Source: Novosphingobium chloroacetimidivorans (GTDB lineage Bacteria > Pseudomonadota > Alphaproteobacteria > Sphingomonadales > Sphingomonadaceae). From it: DNA of 64,000 nucleotides. The stretch lies in NCBI RefSeq assembly GCF_014204535.1, contig NZ_JACHLR010000002.1:62001-126000 (forward strand), given 5' to 3'. The translations under genes were made by a program, and so were the position numbers. The notes under the pieces are model-generated. The model worked only from the letters and a program-made list of their open reading frames with translations. It ran no database searches and was not told the DNA's origin. How positions within the stretch are numbered: the stretch's first letter is position 1; the number at the start of each line of letters is the position of its first letter. Positions 33,570 to 42,224 of the stretch are shown here, one piece after another.

Positions 33570-34228
33570 GTCGTTCCGGCCGGGATCCCGGCGAGCGGTT
33601 GAAGACCGCCAGGAAGCGCACGACCAGCTCGGCACGATGGCTGACGCGCCAGCTGAACGATCCCTATGTGAAGAAGGCCAAGGCCGACGGCTATCGCAGC
33701 CGGGCGGCTTACAAGTTGCTGGAGCTGGACGAGAAGTTCGAGCTGCTGAAAGGTGTCACCCGCGCCGTCGATCTCGGCATCGCGCCCGGTGGCTGGAGCC
33801 AGGTGGTGCGCCAGCGCAGCCCCAAGGCGCGCGTGGTCGGTATCGATCTGCTGCCCACCGATCCGATCGAGGGCGTGACGATCTTCCAGATGGACTTCAT
33901 GTCCGATGCTGCGCCCGCTGCTCTGGAAGAGGCACTGGAGGGCGCGCCCGACCTGGTGCTGTCGGACATGGCTGCGAACACCGTGGGCCACAAGCAGACC
34001 GACCACTTGCGCACGATGGGCCTGGTGGAAACCGCTGCGGACTTCGCCATCGCCACATTGGCGCCGGGTGGCACCTTCGTCGCCAAGGTGCTGGCGGGAG
34101 GCACCGACACCGCGCTGCTGGCGCTGCTCAAGCGGCACTTCACCAGCGTGAAGCACGCCAAGCCGCCGGCGAGTCGGAAGGATTCGTCCGAATGGTATGT
34201 GATCGCAAAGGGGTTCAAGGCGGCTTGA
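33566..34228 (+). CDS. rlmE: 23S rRNA (uridine-2552 2'-O)-methyltransferase
   Basis: 220-residue SAM-dependent FtsJ/RrmJ enzyme that methylates U2552 in the A loop of 23S rRNA during late 50S assembly. The SAM site is AVDLGIAPGGWSQV (residues 67-80). The K-D-K-E catalytic tetrad maps to K50, D134, K174 and E209. A basic N-terminal tail (KTARKRTTSSARWLTRQ) suits rRNA binding. ATG at 33566 overlaps the Ppx stop, so the genes are co-translated. Confidence 0.96.
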   Translation: MSRSGRDPGERLKTARKRTTSSARWLTRQLNDPYVKKAKADGYRSRAAYKLLELDEKFELLKGVTRAVDLGIAPGGWSQVVRQRSPKARVVGIDLLPTDPIEGVTIFQMDFMSDAAPAALEEALEGAPDLVLSDMAANTVGHKQTDHLRTMGLVETAADFAIATLAPGGTFVAKVLAGGTDTALLALLKRHFTSVKHAKPPASRKDSSEWYVIAKGFKAA

Positions 34229-34237
34229 GGCTGCGAA

Positions 34238-34378
34238 GGATCCTCCCCTGCAAGGGGAGGGCGACCGCTCGCGAAGCGAGGGGTGGAGGGGTGTAACCCT
34301 CTCGGTCAGGCGCTCGACTGGCGGTGACACCCCTCCGTCAGTCCTGCGGACTGCCACCTCCCCTTGCAGGGGAGGATC
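34238..34378. repeat. Head-to-head REPIN-like repeat pair, family A (copy 2)
   Basis: About 141 bp with the arm GGATCCTCCCCTGCAAGGGG at the left and its inverted partner at the right end (CCCCTTGCAGGGGAGGATC). Internal GGGTGGAGGGGTGTAACCC and ACACCCCTCCGTC mark the inner ends of the two units. It lies between rlmE and lptF. Layout and ends match copies at 12646 and 39432. Confidence 0.9.
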
Positions 34379-34499
34379 GACGGAGCCTGCCTTTGCCGCA
34401 ACCCGCGCGATCCGCGCCGCACGCGCGATTGTGGCACTTCCGCCCGCGGCATCTTGCGGTTAAGGCAGTTGGCCAGCCATTCGGTGACAGCCCTTTTCC

Positions 34500-35759
34500 G
34501 TGAAATTCTTCAGCGCCATCGACCGTTACATCTTCCGGCTCGTGCTGATGCCGATGCTGGGCGTGTTCATCCTGGCCGCTTCGCTGCTGATGCTGGACAA
34601 GATGCTGCGGCTGTTCGACTTCGTCGCCACCGAGGGCGGACCTGTAGGCGTCGTGTTCAAGATGCTCGCGAACCTGCTGCCCGAATACGCCAGCCTGGCG
34701 ATCCCGCTCGGCCTGATGCTCGGCATCCTGCTCGCGTTCCGCAAGCTGGCGACCTCCAGCGAGCTTGACGTGATGCGCGCGGTGGGGCTCAGCTACACCC
34801 GGCTGCTGCGCGTGCCTTACATGTTCGCGATCGCGCTGGCGCTGCTCAATTTCGCAATCGTCGGCTTCCTCCAGCCGCTGTCGCGCTACTATTACGAGCA
34901 GCTGGAGTATGAGCTGAAATCGGGCGCGCTGGGTGCCGCGATCAAGGTGGGTGAGTTCACCACGCTCAAGGACCGCGTCGCGTTGCGCATCGAGCACAGC
35001 GAAGACGATGGCCGCCGCTTGATCGGCATTTTCGCGCGCGTAGCCAATCAGAAGGGTCAGGTGCTGTCGATCTCGGCGCGCGAGGGCAGCTTCCTGGCGC
35101 TGCGCGACAATCCCAACACGATCGTCCTGCGCCTCTCGCAAGGGCAGATCATCCAGGACATGCCGGGCCAGGTGCCGCGCGTGCTCAGCTTCACCCGGCA
35201 CGACCTGCCGATCGACTTGCCCGCGATCGAGCGTTTCCGCAACCGCGGCGCCAGTGGCGAACGGCGCGAATATCTGCTGCCCCAACTGCTGCAGATCGGC
35301 TGGAACAAGAGCCTGCCCAAGGCCGAGCGCGTGTCCAGCCAGGCGGACTTCAACTTCCGCATGGTCGAGGTGATGATGATGCTGTTGCTGCCGCTCCTGG
35401 CAGTGGCGCTGGCGATCCCGCCCAAGCGCTCGACCTCGTCGCTCGGCCTGTTCGTGTCGATCGTCCTGGTGGTGGCCTACCACAAGATCAATCAATACGC
35501 GGCCGACGTCGCCTCCCTGGGCAAGGTCAGTCCGCTGATCGGGTTGTGGGGCCCGTTCCTGCTGTTCGCCGGGCTGATCGTGTGGATGTATTACCGCGTC
35601 GCCTACGTGCCCGGCGGCCAGGCGATCGGCTGGCTGGAGAAGGCGGCCGAGAACGGCATGAAGAAGCTCAAGTCGCTGCTGCGCCGCAATCGTCGCGGCC
35701 CCATCATGCTGCCCGATCCGGGACCCGAGCATGTGCCGCAACCGGGCGGGAGTGTCTGA
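34500..35759 (+). CDS. lptF: LPS export ABC transporter permease LptF
   Basis: 419-residue inner-membrane component of the LptB2FG transporter that extracts LPS from the inner membrane. N-terminal helices with DRYIFRLVLMPMLGVFILAASLLML and the coupling-helix region SELDVMRAVGLSYTRLLRVPY, a periplasmic beta-jellyroll (about 125-260) and three C-terminal helices match the YjgP/YjgQ family. GTG at 34500 is the start. It is followed by lptG after one base beyond the stop. The C-terminal tail is basic and Pro-rich. Confidence 0.95.
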   Translation: MKFFSAIDRYIFRLVLMPMLGVFILAASLLMLDKMLRLFDFVATEGGPVGVVFKMLANLLPEYASLAIPLGLMLGILLAFRKLATSSELDVMRAVGLSYTRLLRVPYMFAIALALLNFAIVGFLQPLSRYYYEQLEYELKSGALGAAIKVGEFTTLKDRVALRIEHSEDDGRRLIGIFARVANQKGQVLSISAREGSFLALRDNPNTIVLRLSQGQIIQDMPGQVPRVLSFTRHDLPIDLPAIERFRNRGASGERREYLLPQLLQIGWNKSLPKAERVSSQADFNFRMVEVMMMLLLPLLAVALAIPPKRSTSSLGLFVSIVLVVAYHKINQYAADVASLGKVSPLIGLWGPFLLFAGLIVWMYYRVAYVPGGQAIGWLEKAAENGMKKLKSLLRRNRRGPIMLPDPGPEHVPQPGGSV

Positions 35760-35760
35760 G

Positions 35761-36858
35761 GTGAACCTGGAGTTCTACCCCTCGCGCACGCTGACGGTCT
35801 ATCTGGCGCGCCTGTTCACCACCCGCATCCTCGCCGTGCTGTTCATGCTGGTGCTGGTGCTGCAGATGCTCGACCTGCTGGGCCAGAGCGGAGATATCCT
35901 CGCCTATCCCGGCAACGGACAGGCGCAGCTGCTGCACTATGTGTCCCTGCGCATCCCTCAGCTGATCGCGCGCTTCCTGCCGTATTCGGTGCTGCTGGCG
36001 ACGATCATCACCCTCGCGACGCTGAACCAGAACAGCGAGGTGATCTCGATGAAGGCGGCGGGACTGTCGGCGCACCAGGTGCTCGCGCCGCTGGTGGCGA
36101 CCGCGCTGGTGATCTCGGGGATGAGCTTCCTGTTCAACGAGCGCATCGTGACCCGCGCCACCGCCTCGCTCAATGCCTGGGAGGCGGTCGACTATGGCCC
36201 GATCCCCAAGACGGCGAGCGCGCGCAACAACCTCTACATCGCCGAAGGGCGCGACATCTTGCTCGCCGGCACGCTCTCGGGCGAAGGCGATGCCATGGTG
36301 ATGACGCAAGTCACGTATTACCGCCGCGACGCTGCCGGTATGATCGTCGAGCAGCTGCGCGCACCCCGGGCGACATACGCGAACCCGGGTTGGCGGCTGG
36401 AGCAGCCGGTGCGGTTCGATGCGCAGGCCGTCAAGGCCAGCAAGCTCGACTCGGCGGTGGTCGCCAAGGGTGTGACCCCTGCGCGCATTGCGATCTCGGG
36501 CGTCGATGCCGATGCCGAGGGCCTGTTCACGCTCACCAACTCGATCGATGCCATGGCGGTGGCCGGGCGGCGCACCACCGATCTCAAGGCCGCCTGGTGG
36601 CATAAGCTGTCCGGACCCTTGTCGGCCGCGCTCATGCCATTGCTCGGCGCGGTCGCGGCTTTCGGCCTCGCGCGTTCGGGCCAGTTGCTGATCCGCGCCG
36701 TGACCGGCATGGCGCTGGGCTTCGCATACTTCGTGTTCGACAATGCGGCCCTGGCGATGGGCAACTTCGGCGGCTACCCGCCGTTCGTGGCGGCTTGGGC
36801 GCCGTTTTTGCTCTTCCTGCTGATCGGCGAGACGGTGCTGATCCGCACGGAGGAGTAG
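35761..36858 (+). CDS. lptG: LPS export ABC transporter permease LptG
   Basis: 365-residue partner of LptF in the LPS transport complex. It has the same layout: RTLTVYLARLFTTRILAVLFMLVLVLQMLDLL at the N-terminus, coupling helix NSEVISMKAAGLSAHQVLAPL, periplasmic jellyroll (about 125-260) and C-terminal helices. GTG at 35761 is used, one base after the lptF stop, so the two are co-translated. GGGAG in the end of lptF is the likely ribosome site. Confidence 0.95.
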   Translation: MNLEFYPSRTLTVYLARLFTTRILAVLFMLVLVLQMLDLLGQSGDILAYPGNGQAQLLHYVSLRIPQLIARFLPYSVLLATIITLATLNQNSEVISMKAAGLSAHQVLAPLVATALVISGMSFLFNERIVTRATASLNAWEAVDYGPIPKTASARNNLYIAEGRDILLAGTLSGEGDAMVMTQVTYYRRDAAGMIVEQLRAPRATYANPGWRLEQPVRFDAQAVKASKLDSAVVAKGVTPARIAISGVDADAEGLFTLTNSIDAMAVAGRRTTDLKAAWWHKLSGPLSAALMPLLGAVAAFGLARSGQLLIRAVTGMALGFAYFVFDNAALAMGNFGGYPPFVAAWAPFLLFLLIGETVLIRTEE

Positions 36859-36863
36859 ATGGC

Positions 36864-36975
36864 GTCGTCCCGGGCTTGACCCGGGACCGGTTTCGCCATG
36901 TCGCGCGCTTTGGGACAGCGTTCTACGAGAGGGTCGTCACTTCCGAAACCGGTCCCGGGTCAAGCCCGGGACGAC
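36864..36975. repeat. Palindromic intergenic repeat, family C (best copy)
   Basis: 112 bp. GTCGTCCCGGGCTTGACCCG at the left and its inverted match CGGGTCAAGCCCGGGACGAC at the right enclose smaller inner matches (ACCGGTTTCG / CGAAACCGGT class). It lies between the convergent lptG and desaturase genes. Related copies are at 46260-46369 and, degenerate, 12509-12632. Confidence 0.9.
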
Positions 36976-36991
36976 GGCTCACCGCACTCTC

Positions 36992-38083
36992 TCACCGTGC
37001 TGTCATCGTGCTCCGGGCGATCCGCCCGATCAGCGGCAGCAGCCCCGCATGGTTCGCCTTCACGTACGTTCCATCGGTCCCGAGATGTGCATGCAGGCGG
37101 CGGTGCGCTTCGGCGAGCGAGTGGTAGGGCATGCTCGGCAGCAGGTGGTGCAGCGCATGATAGCGCAGGCCGACCGGCGCCCAGAGCGCAGGCACCGGGC
37201 CGGGCGGCGGCACGTTGACCGAGTCGAGGAACTGCGCAGTCACCGTCATCGTCTCGCCCTCGTTCTCCCACAGATGCGCCACCAGGGTGCGCAGCTGGTT
37301 GAGCAGCGCGGCAAGGCTGACCACGCACAGCGCGATCAGCAGCGGACGCCAGCCCCAGGCCAGGCTCGCGGCGATGAGCGAGAGTGCCCAGACGCTGGCG
37401 CCCAGTTCCTGCCAGAACACCATGCGCTTCAGCTCGCCCTCCGGCGGACGGCGGCGAAAGCCGGGATTGATGGCGAGCGCGGACAATCGCTCCCACACCA
37501 GCGTACGCAAGGGCGGGATCACCGCGCCGAGCGGCACCAGCACCGCCGAACGCACCAGCAGCGCGAACGGCAGCAGCAAGGCAGTGACGATGAACACGGG
37601 CAGCGACCACGGCTTCATCAGCGCGAGGGGCAGGTACTCCGGATCGTCCGTAGTGCCATAGCGCGTGCGGGCGTGGTGCAGCTGGTGCACGCCCTCGTAC
37701 ATGAAGCTCGGCGTCAGCAGCGGAATGCCGACGACGAGATTCCAGGTTGTGCGGAAGCCGGGCAGCGCATCGCGATGGATGTGGGTCAATTCGTGGATGA
37801 ACAGCATGGCGCGATAGATCGCCAGCGCCGCGACAATGCCGCAGATCACCGCCACCACCGTGCTCGACACCAGGATCGTCGCGGCCAGCGCCGCATAGCC
37901 GACCGCCGCCGAGACGAGCATGTCCGTCCAGTAGATCCCCGGGCGCGCCGTCGCGATGTCGCGCGTCAGTTCGACCGCGGCGCGCAGCATCTCCTTGTCG
38001 TCGGCGATCGCTTCGCGACGGGCCTTCATCGCCGCTGCGGACGGGGTCATGCCCGGGGGGGAAACCGACTGATAGACGCTCAT
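36992..38083 (-). CDS. Membrane fatty acid desaturase
   Basis: 363-residue di-iron membrane desaturase. The three histidine boxes are HELTH (residues 97-101), HQLHH (133-137) and HALHH (309-313), with about four transmembrane helices between and after them. ATG at 38083 is chosen (MSVYQS); the ribosome site is weak. The family desaturates acyl lipids or related hydrophobic substrates such as carotenoids or sphingolipid chains; box spacing suits the acyl-lipid type, but the exact substrate is not evident. Confidence 0.9.
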   Translation of the reverse strand: MSVYQSVSPPGMTPSAAAMKARREAIADDKEMLRAAVELTRDIATARPGIYWTDMLVSAAVGYAALAATILVSSTVVAVICGIVAALAIYRAMLFIHELTHIHRDALPGFRTTWNLVVGIPLLTPSFMYEGVHQLHHARTRYGTTDDPEYLPLALMKPWSLPVFIVTALLLPFALLVRSAVLVPLGAVIPPLRTLVWERLSALAINPGFRRRPPEGELKRMVFWQELGASVWALSLIAASLAWGWRPLLIALCVVSLAALLNQLRTLVAHLWENEGETMTVTAQFLDSVNVPPPGPVPALWAPVGLRYHALHHLLPSMPYHSLAEAHRRLHAHLGTDGTYVKANHAGLLPLIGRIARSTMTAR

Positions 38084-38209
38084 GACCGATCCGTATCTTT
38101 CGCCGCGAACCGTCGCGGCCATCGCTTCGCCACACTTGCTTGACAAGCCGAGGGCGTCGAACACACTTCGCGCGACCCGACTTAACTAACCCGGAACAAA
38201 GGCAGCATC

Positions 38210-39391
38210 GTGGCCGAAGCCCAGCATAACAGCGGCGACCTAATCATCGAGGCGGTATCGGACAAGGCTGGCCGCGCCGCCTTTGTCGATTACGCTTATC
38301 GTCGGAATGCGTCGGACCCGAACTGGGTGGCCAACTTGCGCATGGAAGAGGTGGAGAAGTTCACCCCCGGCAAGAACCCGTTCTTCGACCATGCCAGGGT
38401 GCAGCTGTTCCTGGCCAAGCGGGGCGGCAGGATCGTCGGCCGCATCTCCGCCCACATCGACGAGCTCGCGCTCACCCAGCCGCCCGAACAGGGCATGGGT
38501 CCGGGCACCGGCAACTGGGGCGCGATCGAGGCCGATGACGAAGCGGCTGCGCTGGCGCTTATCGCGCGCGCCGAAGCGTGGTTGCGCGAGCAGGGGATGA
38601 CCCGCGTGCTGGCGCCCATGAACCTCTCGGTCTGGGAGGAGCCGGGCCTGCAGGTGAAGGGCTTCGATCATCCGGCGATGGTGATGATGGCGCATCACCA
38701 GGCCGCTTATCAGCCCTGGATCGAGGGCGCGGGCTACACCACGGTGAAGACGCTCTACACCTACGATCTGGACATCCGGAAGGAATACCCGCCGCTGATC
38801 CAGCGGATCATCTCGTCTGGCGAGAAGAACCCCAAGATCCGCGTGCGAGAGGTGGTGCTGAAGGACTTCGACAAGGAAGCCGCGATCATCTGCGACATCC
38901 TCAACGATGCCTGGTCGGACAACTGGGGCTTCGTGCCCTTCACCGACAAGGAGATCGCGCATACCGGCAAGAAGCTCAAACCCCTGGTGCATCCCGACCT
39001 CATCCGCATTGCCGAGTACGAGGGCGAACCGGTGGCGTTCATGATGACCTTGCCCGATCTCAACGGACCGCAGCTGCGGATCAACGGCCGGAGCGGCAAG
39101 CCCTCGCTGCTGGGCTGGATCAAGCTGGCGCTATGGCTGCGCAAGCCTCGCCCCGCCGACATGCGCGTGCCCCTGATGGGCGTGCGCAAGCGCCTGCAGA
39201 GCTCGCGCCTGGCCAGCCAGCTAGCCTTCATGATGATCGAGTACATCCGCCGCGCCGCCATCGCCAACTACGCCGGCAAGCGCGCGGAGATCGGCTGGGT
39301 GCTGGAAGACAACCAGGGCATGGTGGCGATCGCCAACTCGATCGACAGTCAGGTGAACCGGGAATACCGGGTCTACGAAAAGGCGTTGTAA
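38210..39391 (+). CDS. GNAT-related protein (often annotated N-acetyltransferase / dATP pyrophosphohydrolase)
   Basis: 393-residue soluble protein widely conserved in Alphaproteobacteria. It looks like two GNAT-type halves: FLAKRGGRIVGRISAHIDE and WLREQGMTRVLAPMNLSVWEEPG in the first, and RIAEYEGEPVAFMMTLPDLN with IGWVLEDNQGMVAIANSID in the second. The dATP pyrophosphohydrolase label in databases has no support in the residues I can see. GTG at 38210 is the start. No function is established; it is divergent from the desaturase gene. Confidence 0.85.
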   Translation: MAEAQHNSGDLIIEAVSDKAGRAAFVDYAYRRNASDPNWVANLRMEEVEKFTPGKNPFFDHARVQLFLAKRGGRIVGRISAHIDELALTQPPEQGMGPGTGNWGAIEADDEAAALALIARAEAWLREQGMTRVLAPMNLSVWEEPGLQVKGFDHPAMVMMAHHQAAYQPWIEGAGYTTVKTLYTYDLDIRKEYPPLIQRIISSGEKNPKIRVREVVLKDFDKEAAIICDILNDAWSDNWGFVPFTDKEIAHTGKKLKPLVHPDLIRIAEYEGEPVAFMMTLPDLNGPQLRINGRSGKPSLLGWIKLALWLRKPRPADMRVPLMGVRKRLQSSRLASQLAFMMIEYIRRAAIANYAGKRAEIGWVLEDNQGMVAIANSIDSQVNREYRVYEKAL

Positions 39392-39431
39392 GGCTGTCCT
39401 CCCCAATCCGGGGAGGCCTCGAGGCCGCGTG

Positions 39432-39579
39432 CAAGATACTCCCCTGCAAGGGGAGGGGAACCGCCAGCGTAGCTGGTGGTGGAGGGGTGTAACCCCCTCG
39501 GTCGAGCGCTCCGTTGGCGCTGACACCCCTCCGTCAGCCGCTACGCGCCTGCCACCTCCCCTTGCAGGGGAGGATCTTG
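39432..39579. repeat. Head-to-head REPIN-like repeat pair, family A (copy 3)
   Basis: 148 bp. CAAGATACTCCCCTGCAAGG at the left and CCTTGCAGGGGAGGATCTTG at the right form the outer arms; GGTGGTGGAGGGGTGTAACC and ACACCCCTCCGTC are the inner ends. It separates the GNAT-related gene from the lipoprotein gene and is almost the same size and design as copies 1 and 2. A smaller hairpin at 39400-39420 (TCCTCCCCAATCCGGGGAGG) precedes it. Confidence 0.9.
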
Positions 39580-39585
39580 GTAGCG

Positions 39586-39840
39586 TCAGGTCGCCAACGC
39601 TTCCGGCACCGTCTCGCCTTCATCCTCACCGCGCGGGGCATCACCGCGTGAGCTCTCGGGCACATCGTAGGTCGGCGCTTCCAGCGGCGGTGCGGAGGTC
39701 ACCGTATCGTACGGCAGCATCGCGTCGCTGGCCGAACCCGGCAGCACTTGCCCGAACGACGAGCCCTTGGGCTGCTCCGTCTCCTTGCTCCCGCACGCCG
39801 CCAGCGTGCCCAGGGCGAGCACCAGAACAACCCGCCTCAT
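39586..39840 (-). CDS. Small lipoprotein, function unknown
   Basis: 84 residues with a lipoprotein signal peptide: [16 protein letters not shown], lipobox LAAC with the modified cysteine at residue 16. The mature part is hydrophilic, Pro/Glu-rich and apparently disordered ([16 protein letters not shown]...). ATG at 39840 overlaps the lipB stop (ATGA), so it is translated from the lipB mRNA. No known domain is seen. Confidence 0.75.
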   Translation of the reverse strand: MRRVVLVLALGTLAACGSKETEQPKGSSFGQVLPGSASDAMLPYDTVTSAPPLEAPTYDVPESSRGDAPRGEDEGETVPEALAT

Positions 39841-40535
39841 GCCACCGCCTCCGATTGTACGATCGGCGGACACGCGCGATCGAGCGCCGCCAGGAACGCC
39901 GGCGCATGCGCCAGCAGCGCCTTGTCCCACGCCCCGGCGGTGACTGACTTGCCGAGCCGCTCAAGGCTGGTCACCCCGAACTCCTCGATCCCGCATGGCA
40001 CGATCCCGCCGAAGTGCGACAGGTCGGGGCTGAGGTTTACCGAGAAGCCGTGCATCGTCACCCACTTGCGGATGCGCACGCCGATCGCGCCGATCTTCGC
40101 CTCGCGTCCGTCGATGTCGTGGGTCCAGATGCCGATGCGGCCCTCGGCACGGAACCCCTCGATGCCGAAATCGGCCAGCGTGGCGATGACCCAGCCCTCC
40201 AGCGCATGGACGAAGCCGCGCGCGTCGCGGGCGCGCTTGCGCAAGTCGATCAGGACATAGCCGATGCGCTGACCCGGACCATGGTAGGTATAGCGTCCGC
40301 CGCGCCCGGCCTCGACCACCTCGAAGCGCGGATCGAGCAACTCGGCGGCCGCCGCGCTGGTGCCGGCGGTGTAGACCGGCGGATGCTCCAGCAGCCAGAC
40401 CAGCTCCCGCGCCTCGCCACTCGCAATCGCCGCGTTGCGCGCGGTCATCTCGGCCAAGGCCTCGCGATACGGCACGCGCGCCTGCGAGACGCGCAGCTCG
40501 ATGTCGGCTCCAAGCGTATCCGTAACAAGCGTCAT
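39837..40535 (-). CDS. lipB: Octanoyl-[ACP]:protein N-octanoyltransferase (lipoate biosynthesis)
   Basis: 232-residue enzyme moving octanoyl groups from acyl carrier protein to lipoyl domains. Family blocks are [40 protein letters not shown], and the catalytic pair K147 (AKIGAIGVR) and C181 ([14 protein letters not shown]). ATG at 40535 fits the usual length; a TTG at 40571 would add 12 residues. It is followed by the lipoprotein gene with an ATGA overlap. Confidence 0.95.
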   Translation of the reverse strand: MTLVTDTLGADIELRVSQARVPYREALAEMTARNAAIASGEARELVWLLEHPPVYTAGTSAAAAELLDPRFEVVEAGRGGRYTYHGPGQRIGYVLIDLRKRARDARGFVHALEGWVIATLADFGIEGFRAEGRIGIWTHDIDGREAKIGAIGVRIRKWVTMHGFSVNLSPDLSHFGGIVPCGIEEFGVTSLERLGKSVTAGAWDKALLAHAPAFLAALDRACPPIVQSEAVA

Positions 40536-40697
40536 GGGGCGGGACGTGGCCCCATTCGCGACGGCGATCAAGGGGGTCTTTCTTCCGCGGCCGGGCCAGC
40601 CTAGAGCGTCGGGCTGAGTCTGTCCGCTCTACGCGAGGTACCGCGGGAACAGGACGACTTTAAATCAACGCCTGCGGGCGGCCGGAGTTCGACGAGC

Positions 40698-41513
40698 ATG
40701 AAGCTGGACACCAACCGCGCCTGGAAAGACGCCTCGCGCAACGTCACGCGCAACCGCGATGCGCTGCTGGCGGTCGCCGGCGTGTTCTTCCTGCTGCCGC
40801 AGCTGGCCTTCACCCTGTTCTATCCGCAGCCCGAGCCGACGGTGGGGATGAGCGAGCGCCAGATCATGGCTCTGGCGCAAAGCTATTACGTGTCGGCCAT
40901 GCCGGCGGTGATCCCGATGGTGCTGTGCCAGGCGCTCGGCACTCTGGGCCTGCTCAGCCTGCTCAGTCACGTGACGCGGCCGACCGTGGGCGGCGCGCTG
41001 CGCCTCGGCCTTGCCGGTCTGCCGACGTACCTGGGCGCGCAGATCCTGCTTGGGCTTGGCCTGGCCCTCATCGGAACACTGATCATCAGCGTGCTTGCGC
41101 TCAGCGGCGTCATGGCGGTCGCGGTGGCGGGGCTGCTGCTGGTGCTGCTGCTCGCCATCGCGATCGCGCTGCGAGTCTCGCTCTCGGCGGCGGTCGTTGC
41201 CATCGAGGGCGAGCGCAACCCGGTGCGTGCGCTGCGCCGTTCGTGGCTGCTGACCTCGGGCAATGCCTGGCGCCTGCTCGGCTTCTACGCGCTGTTCTTC
41301 GTCGCGTTCCTGGTGATCCTGATGATCGCCAGCCTGGTGGTGAACATCCCGCTCGCGCTGGTCGCCAGCGGCTGGATCGCCGAACTGGGCGCCGCGCTAG
41401 TCTCCGCGGTGCTCAGCGCGCTATTCGCCGTCTACCTCGTGGCGGTGATCGAAGCCGTCCACCACCAGCTCGCCGGCGATCCGGTGGAGGCGGAGCGGCG
41501 GACGTTCGAGTGA
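40698..41513 (+). CDS. Multispanning membrane protein of unknown function
   Basis: 271 residues with about six hydrophobic segments. The pattern KDASRNVTRNRDALLAVAGVFFLLPQLAF at the N-terminus and AVVAIEGERNPVRALRRSWLLTSGNAWRLLGFYALF in the middle resembles the membrane domain found with glycerophosphoryl-diester phosphodiesterases and is recurrent in sphingomonads. No catalytic motif is seen. ATG at 40698 is the start. TGATG overlap with the HepT gene suggests shared translation. Confidence 0.75.
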   Translation: MKLDTNRAWKDASRNVTRNRDALLAVAGVFFLLPQLAFTLFYPQPEPTVGMSERQIMALAQSYYVSAMPAVIPMVLCQALGTLGLLSLLSHVTRPTVGGALRLGLAGLPTYLGAQILLGLGLALIGTLIISVLALSGVMAVAVAGLLLVLLLAIAIALRVSLSAAVVAIEGERNPVRALRRSWLLTSGNAWRLLGFYALFFVAFLVILMIASLVVNIPLALVASGWIAELGAALVSAVLSALFAVYLVAVIEAVHHQLAGDPVEAERRTFE

Positions 41514-41920
41514 TGGAGCTGGACTTCGGCCCCCTGACCCGCGCCGTCGCGCGTCTGGGCGAGGGCCTGACGCGTTACCATCAGGACACTTCGGACACGC
41601 AGATCCGAGACGGCCTGATCCAGCGCTTCGAGTTCACCTACGACTTGTCCGCCAAGATGCTGCGGCGTTTTCTCCAAGCTTCGGCGGACATCCCCGAAGC
41701 TGTCGATCAGATGAGCTTCCCCGCGCTGATCCGCACCGCGAACGAACAAGACCTGCTGCTCGGCTCCTGGCCGGACTGGCATGGCTATCGCGACATGCGG
41801 AACATCACATCCCATACCTACGACGAAGCAAAGGCTCTCAAGGTCGTCGAAGCGATCCCGGCGTTCCTTGAGGAAGCACGCGAGTTGCTGCGGCGTCTGC
41901 AGGAGCGCTCCACGTCGTGA
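41513..41920 (+). CDS. HepT-like HEPN toxin / nucleotidyltransferase substrate-binding protein
   Basis: 135-residue helical protein of the HI0074/HepT group. The HEPN signature RX4HXY is intact as R96-NITS-H101-T-Y103. The N-terminus FGPLTRAVARLGEGLTRY and FEFTYDLSAKMLRRFL are typical. In HepT-MntA modules the HEPN protein is an RNase toxin blocked when MntA transfers AMP to the motif tyrosine. ATG at 41513 overlaps the previous stop; the stop overlaps the MntA start. Confidence 0.88.
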   Translation: MELDFGPLTRAVARLGEGLTRYHQDTSDTQIRDGLIQRFEFTYDLSAKMLRRFLQASADIPEAVDQMSFPALIRTANEQDLLLGSWPDWHGYRDMRNITSHTYDEAKALKVVEAIPAFLEEARELLRRLQERSTS

Positions 41921-42222
41921 CCCCGATCGCGCTGGGCGACGCGGATCTCGATCTCGTCCGCTCGATCCTGCGCGCCCATCTGCCAGGCGATGTGCAGGTC
42001 GCCGTGTTCGGCAGCCGGGCCGGTGGGCGCGTGAAGCCGTTCTCGGACCTCGACCTGGTGCTGGAGGGGCCGGGTCCCTTGTCCTTGTCGCTCTTGGGCA
42101 CCCTGGCCGACGCCTTCGACGAAAGCCTGCTGCCGATCAAGGTCGACCTGGTCGATCGCCTATCGGTAGACGAGAGCTTCGGCGCGATTGTCGATGCGAC
42201 GAAGGTGCCGCTGCGGCTTTAG
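41917..42222 (+). CDS. MntA-type minimal nucleotidyltransferase antitoxin
   Basis: 101 residues. The polymerase-beta fold motif GSX10DXD is present: G32-S33, D44 and D46 in FGSRAGGRVKPFSDLDLV. A third acidic residue lies in KVDLVDR (VDLVD). GTG at 41917 overlaps the HepT stop (GTGA). In described HepT-MntA pairs this enzyme AMPylates and silences the toxin. Convergent with the PmtA-like gene, two bases apart. Confidence 0.9.
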   Translation: MTPIALGDADLDLVRSILRAHLPGDVQVAVFGSRAGGRVKPFSDLDLVLEGPGPLSLSLLGTLADAFDESLLPIKVDLVDRLSVDESFGAIVDATKVPLRL

Positions 42223-42224
42223 GA

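Noticed and set aside
38210..39391. dATP pyrophosphohydrolase label for the 393-residue GNAT-related protein.
   Set aside because: No Nudix or other pyrophosphohydrolase motif is visible; GNAT-like blocks are.
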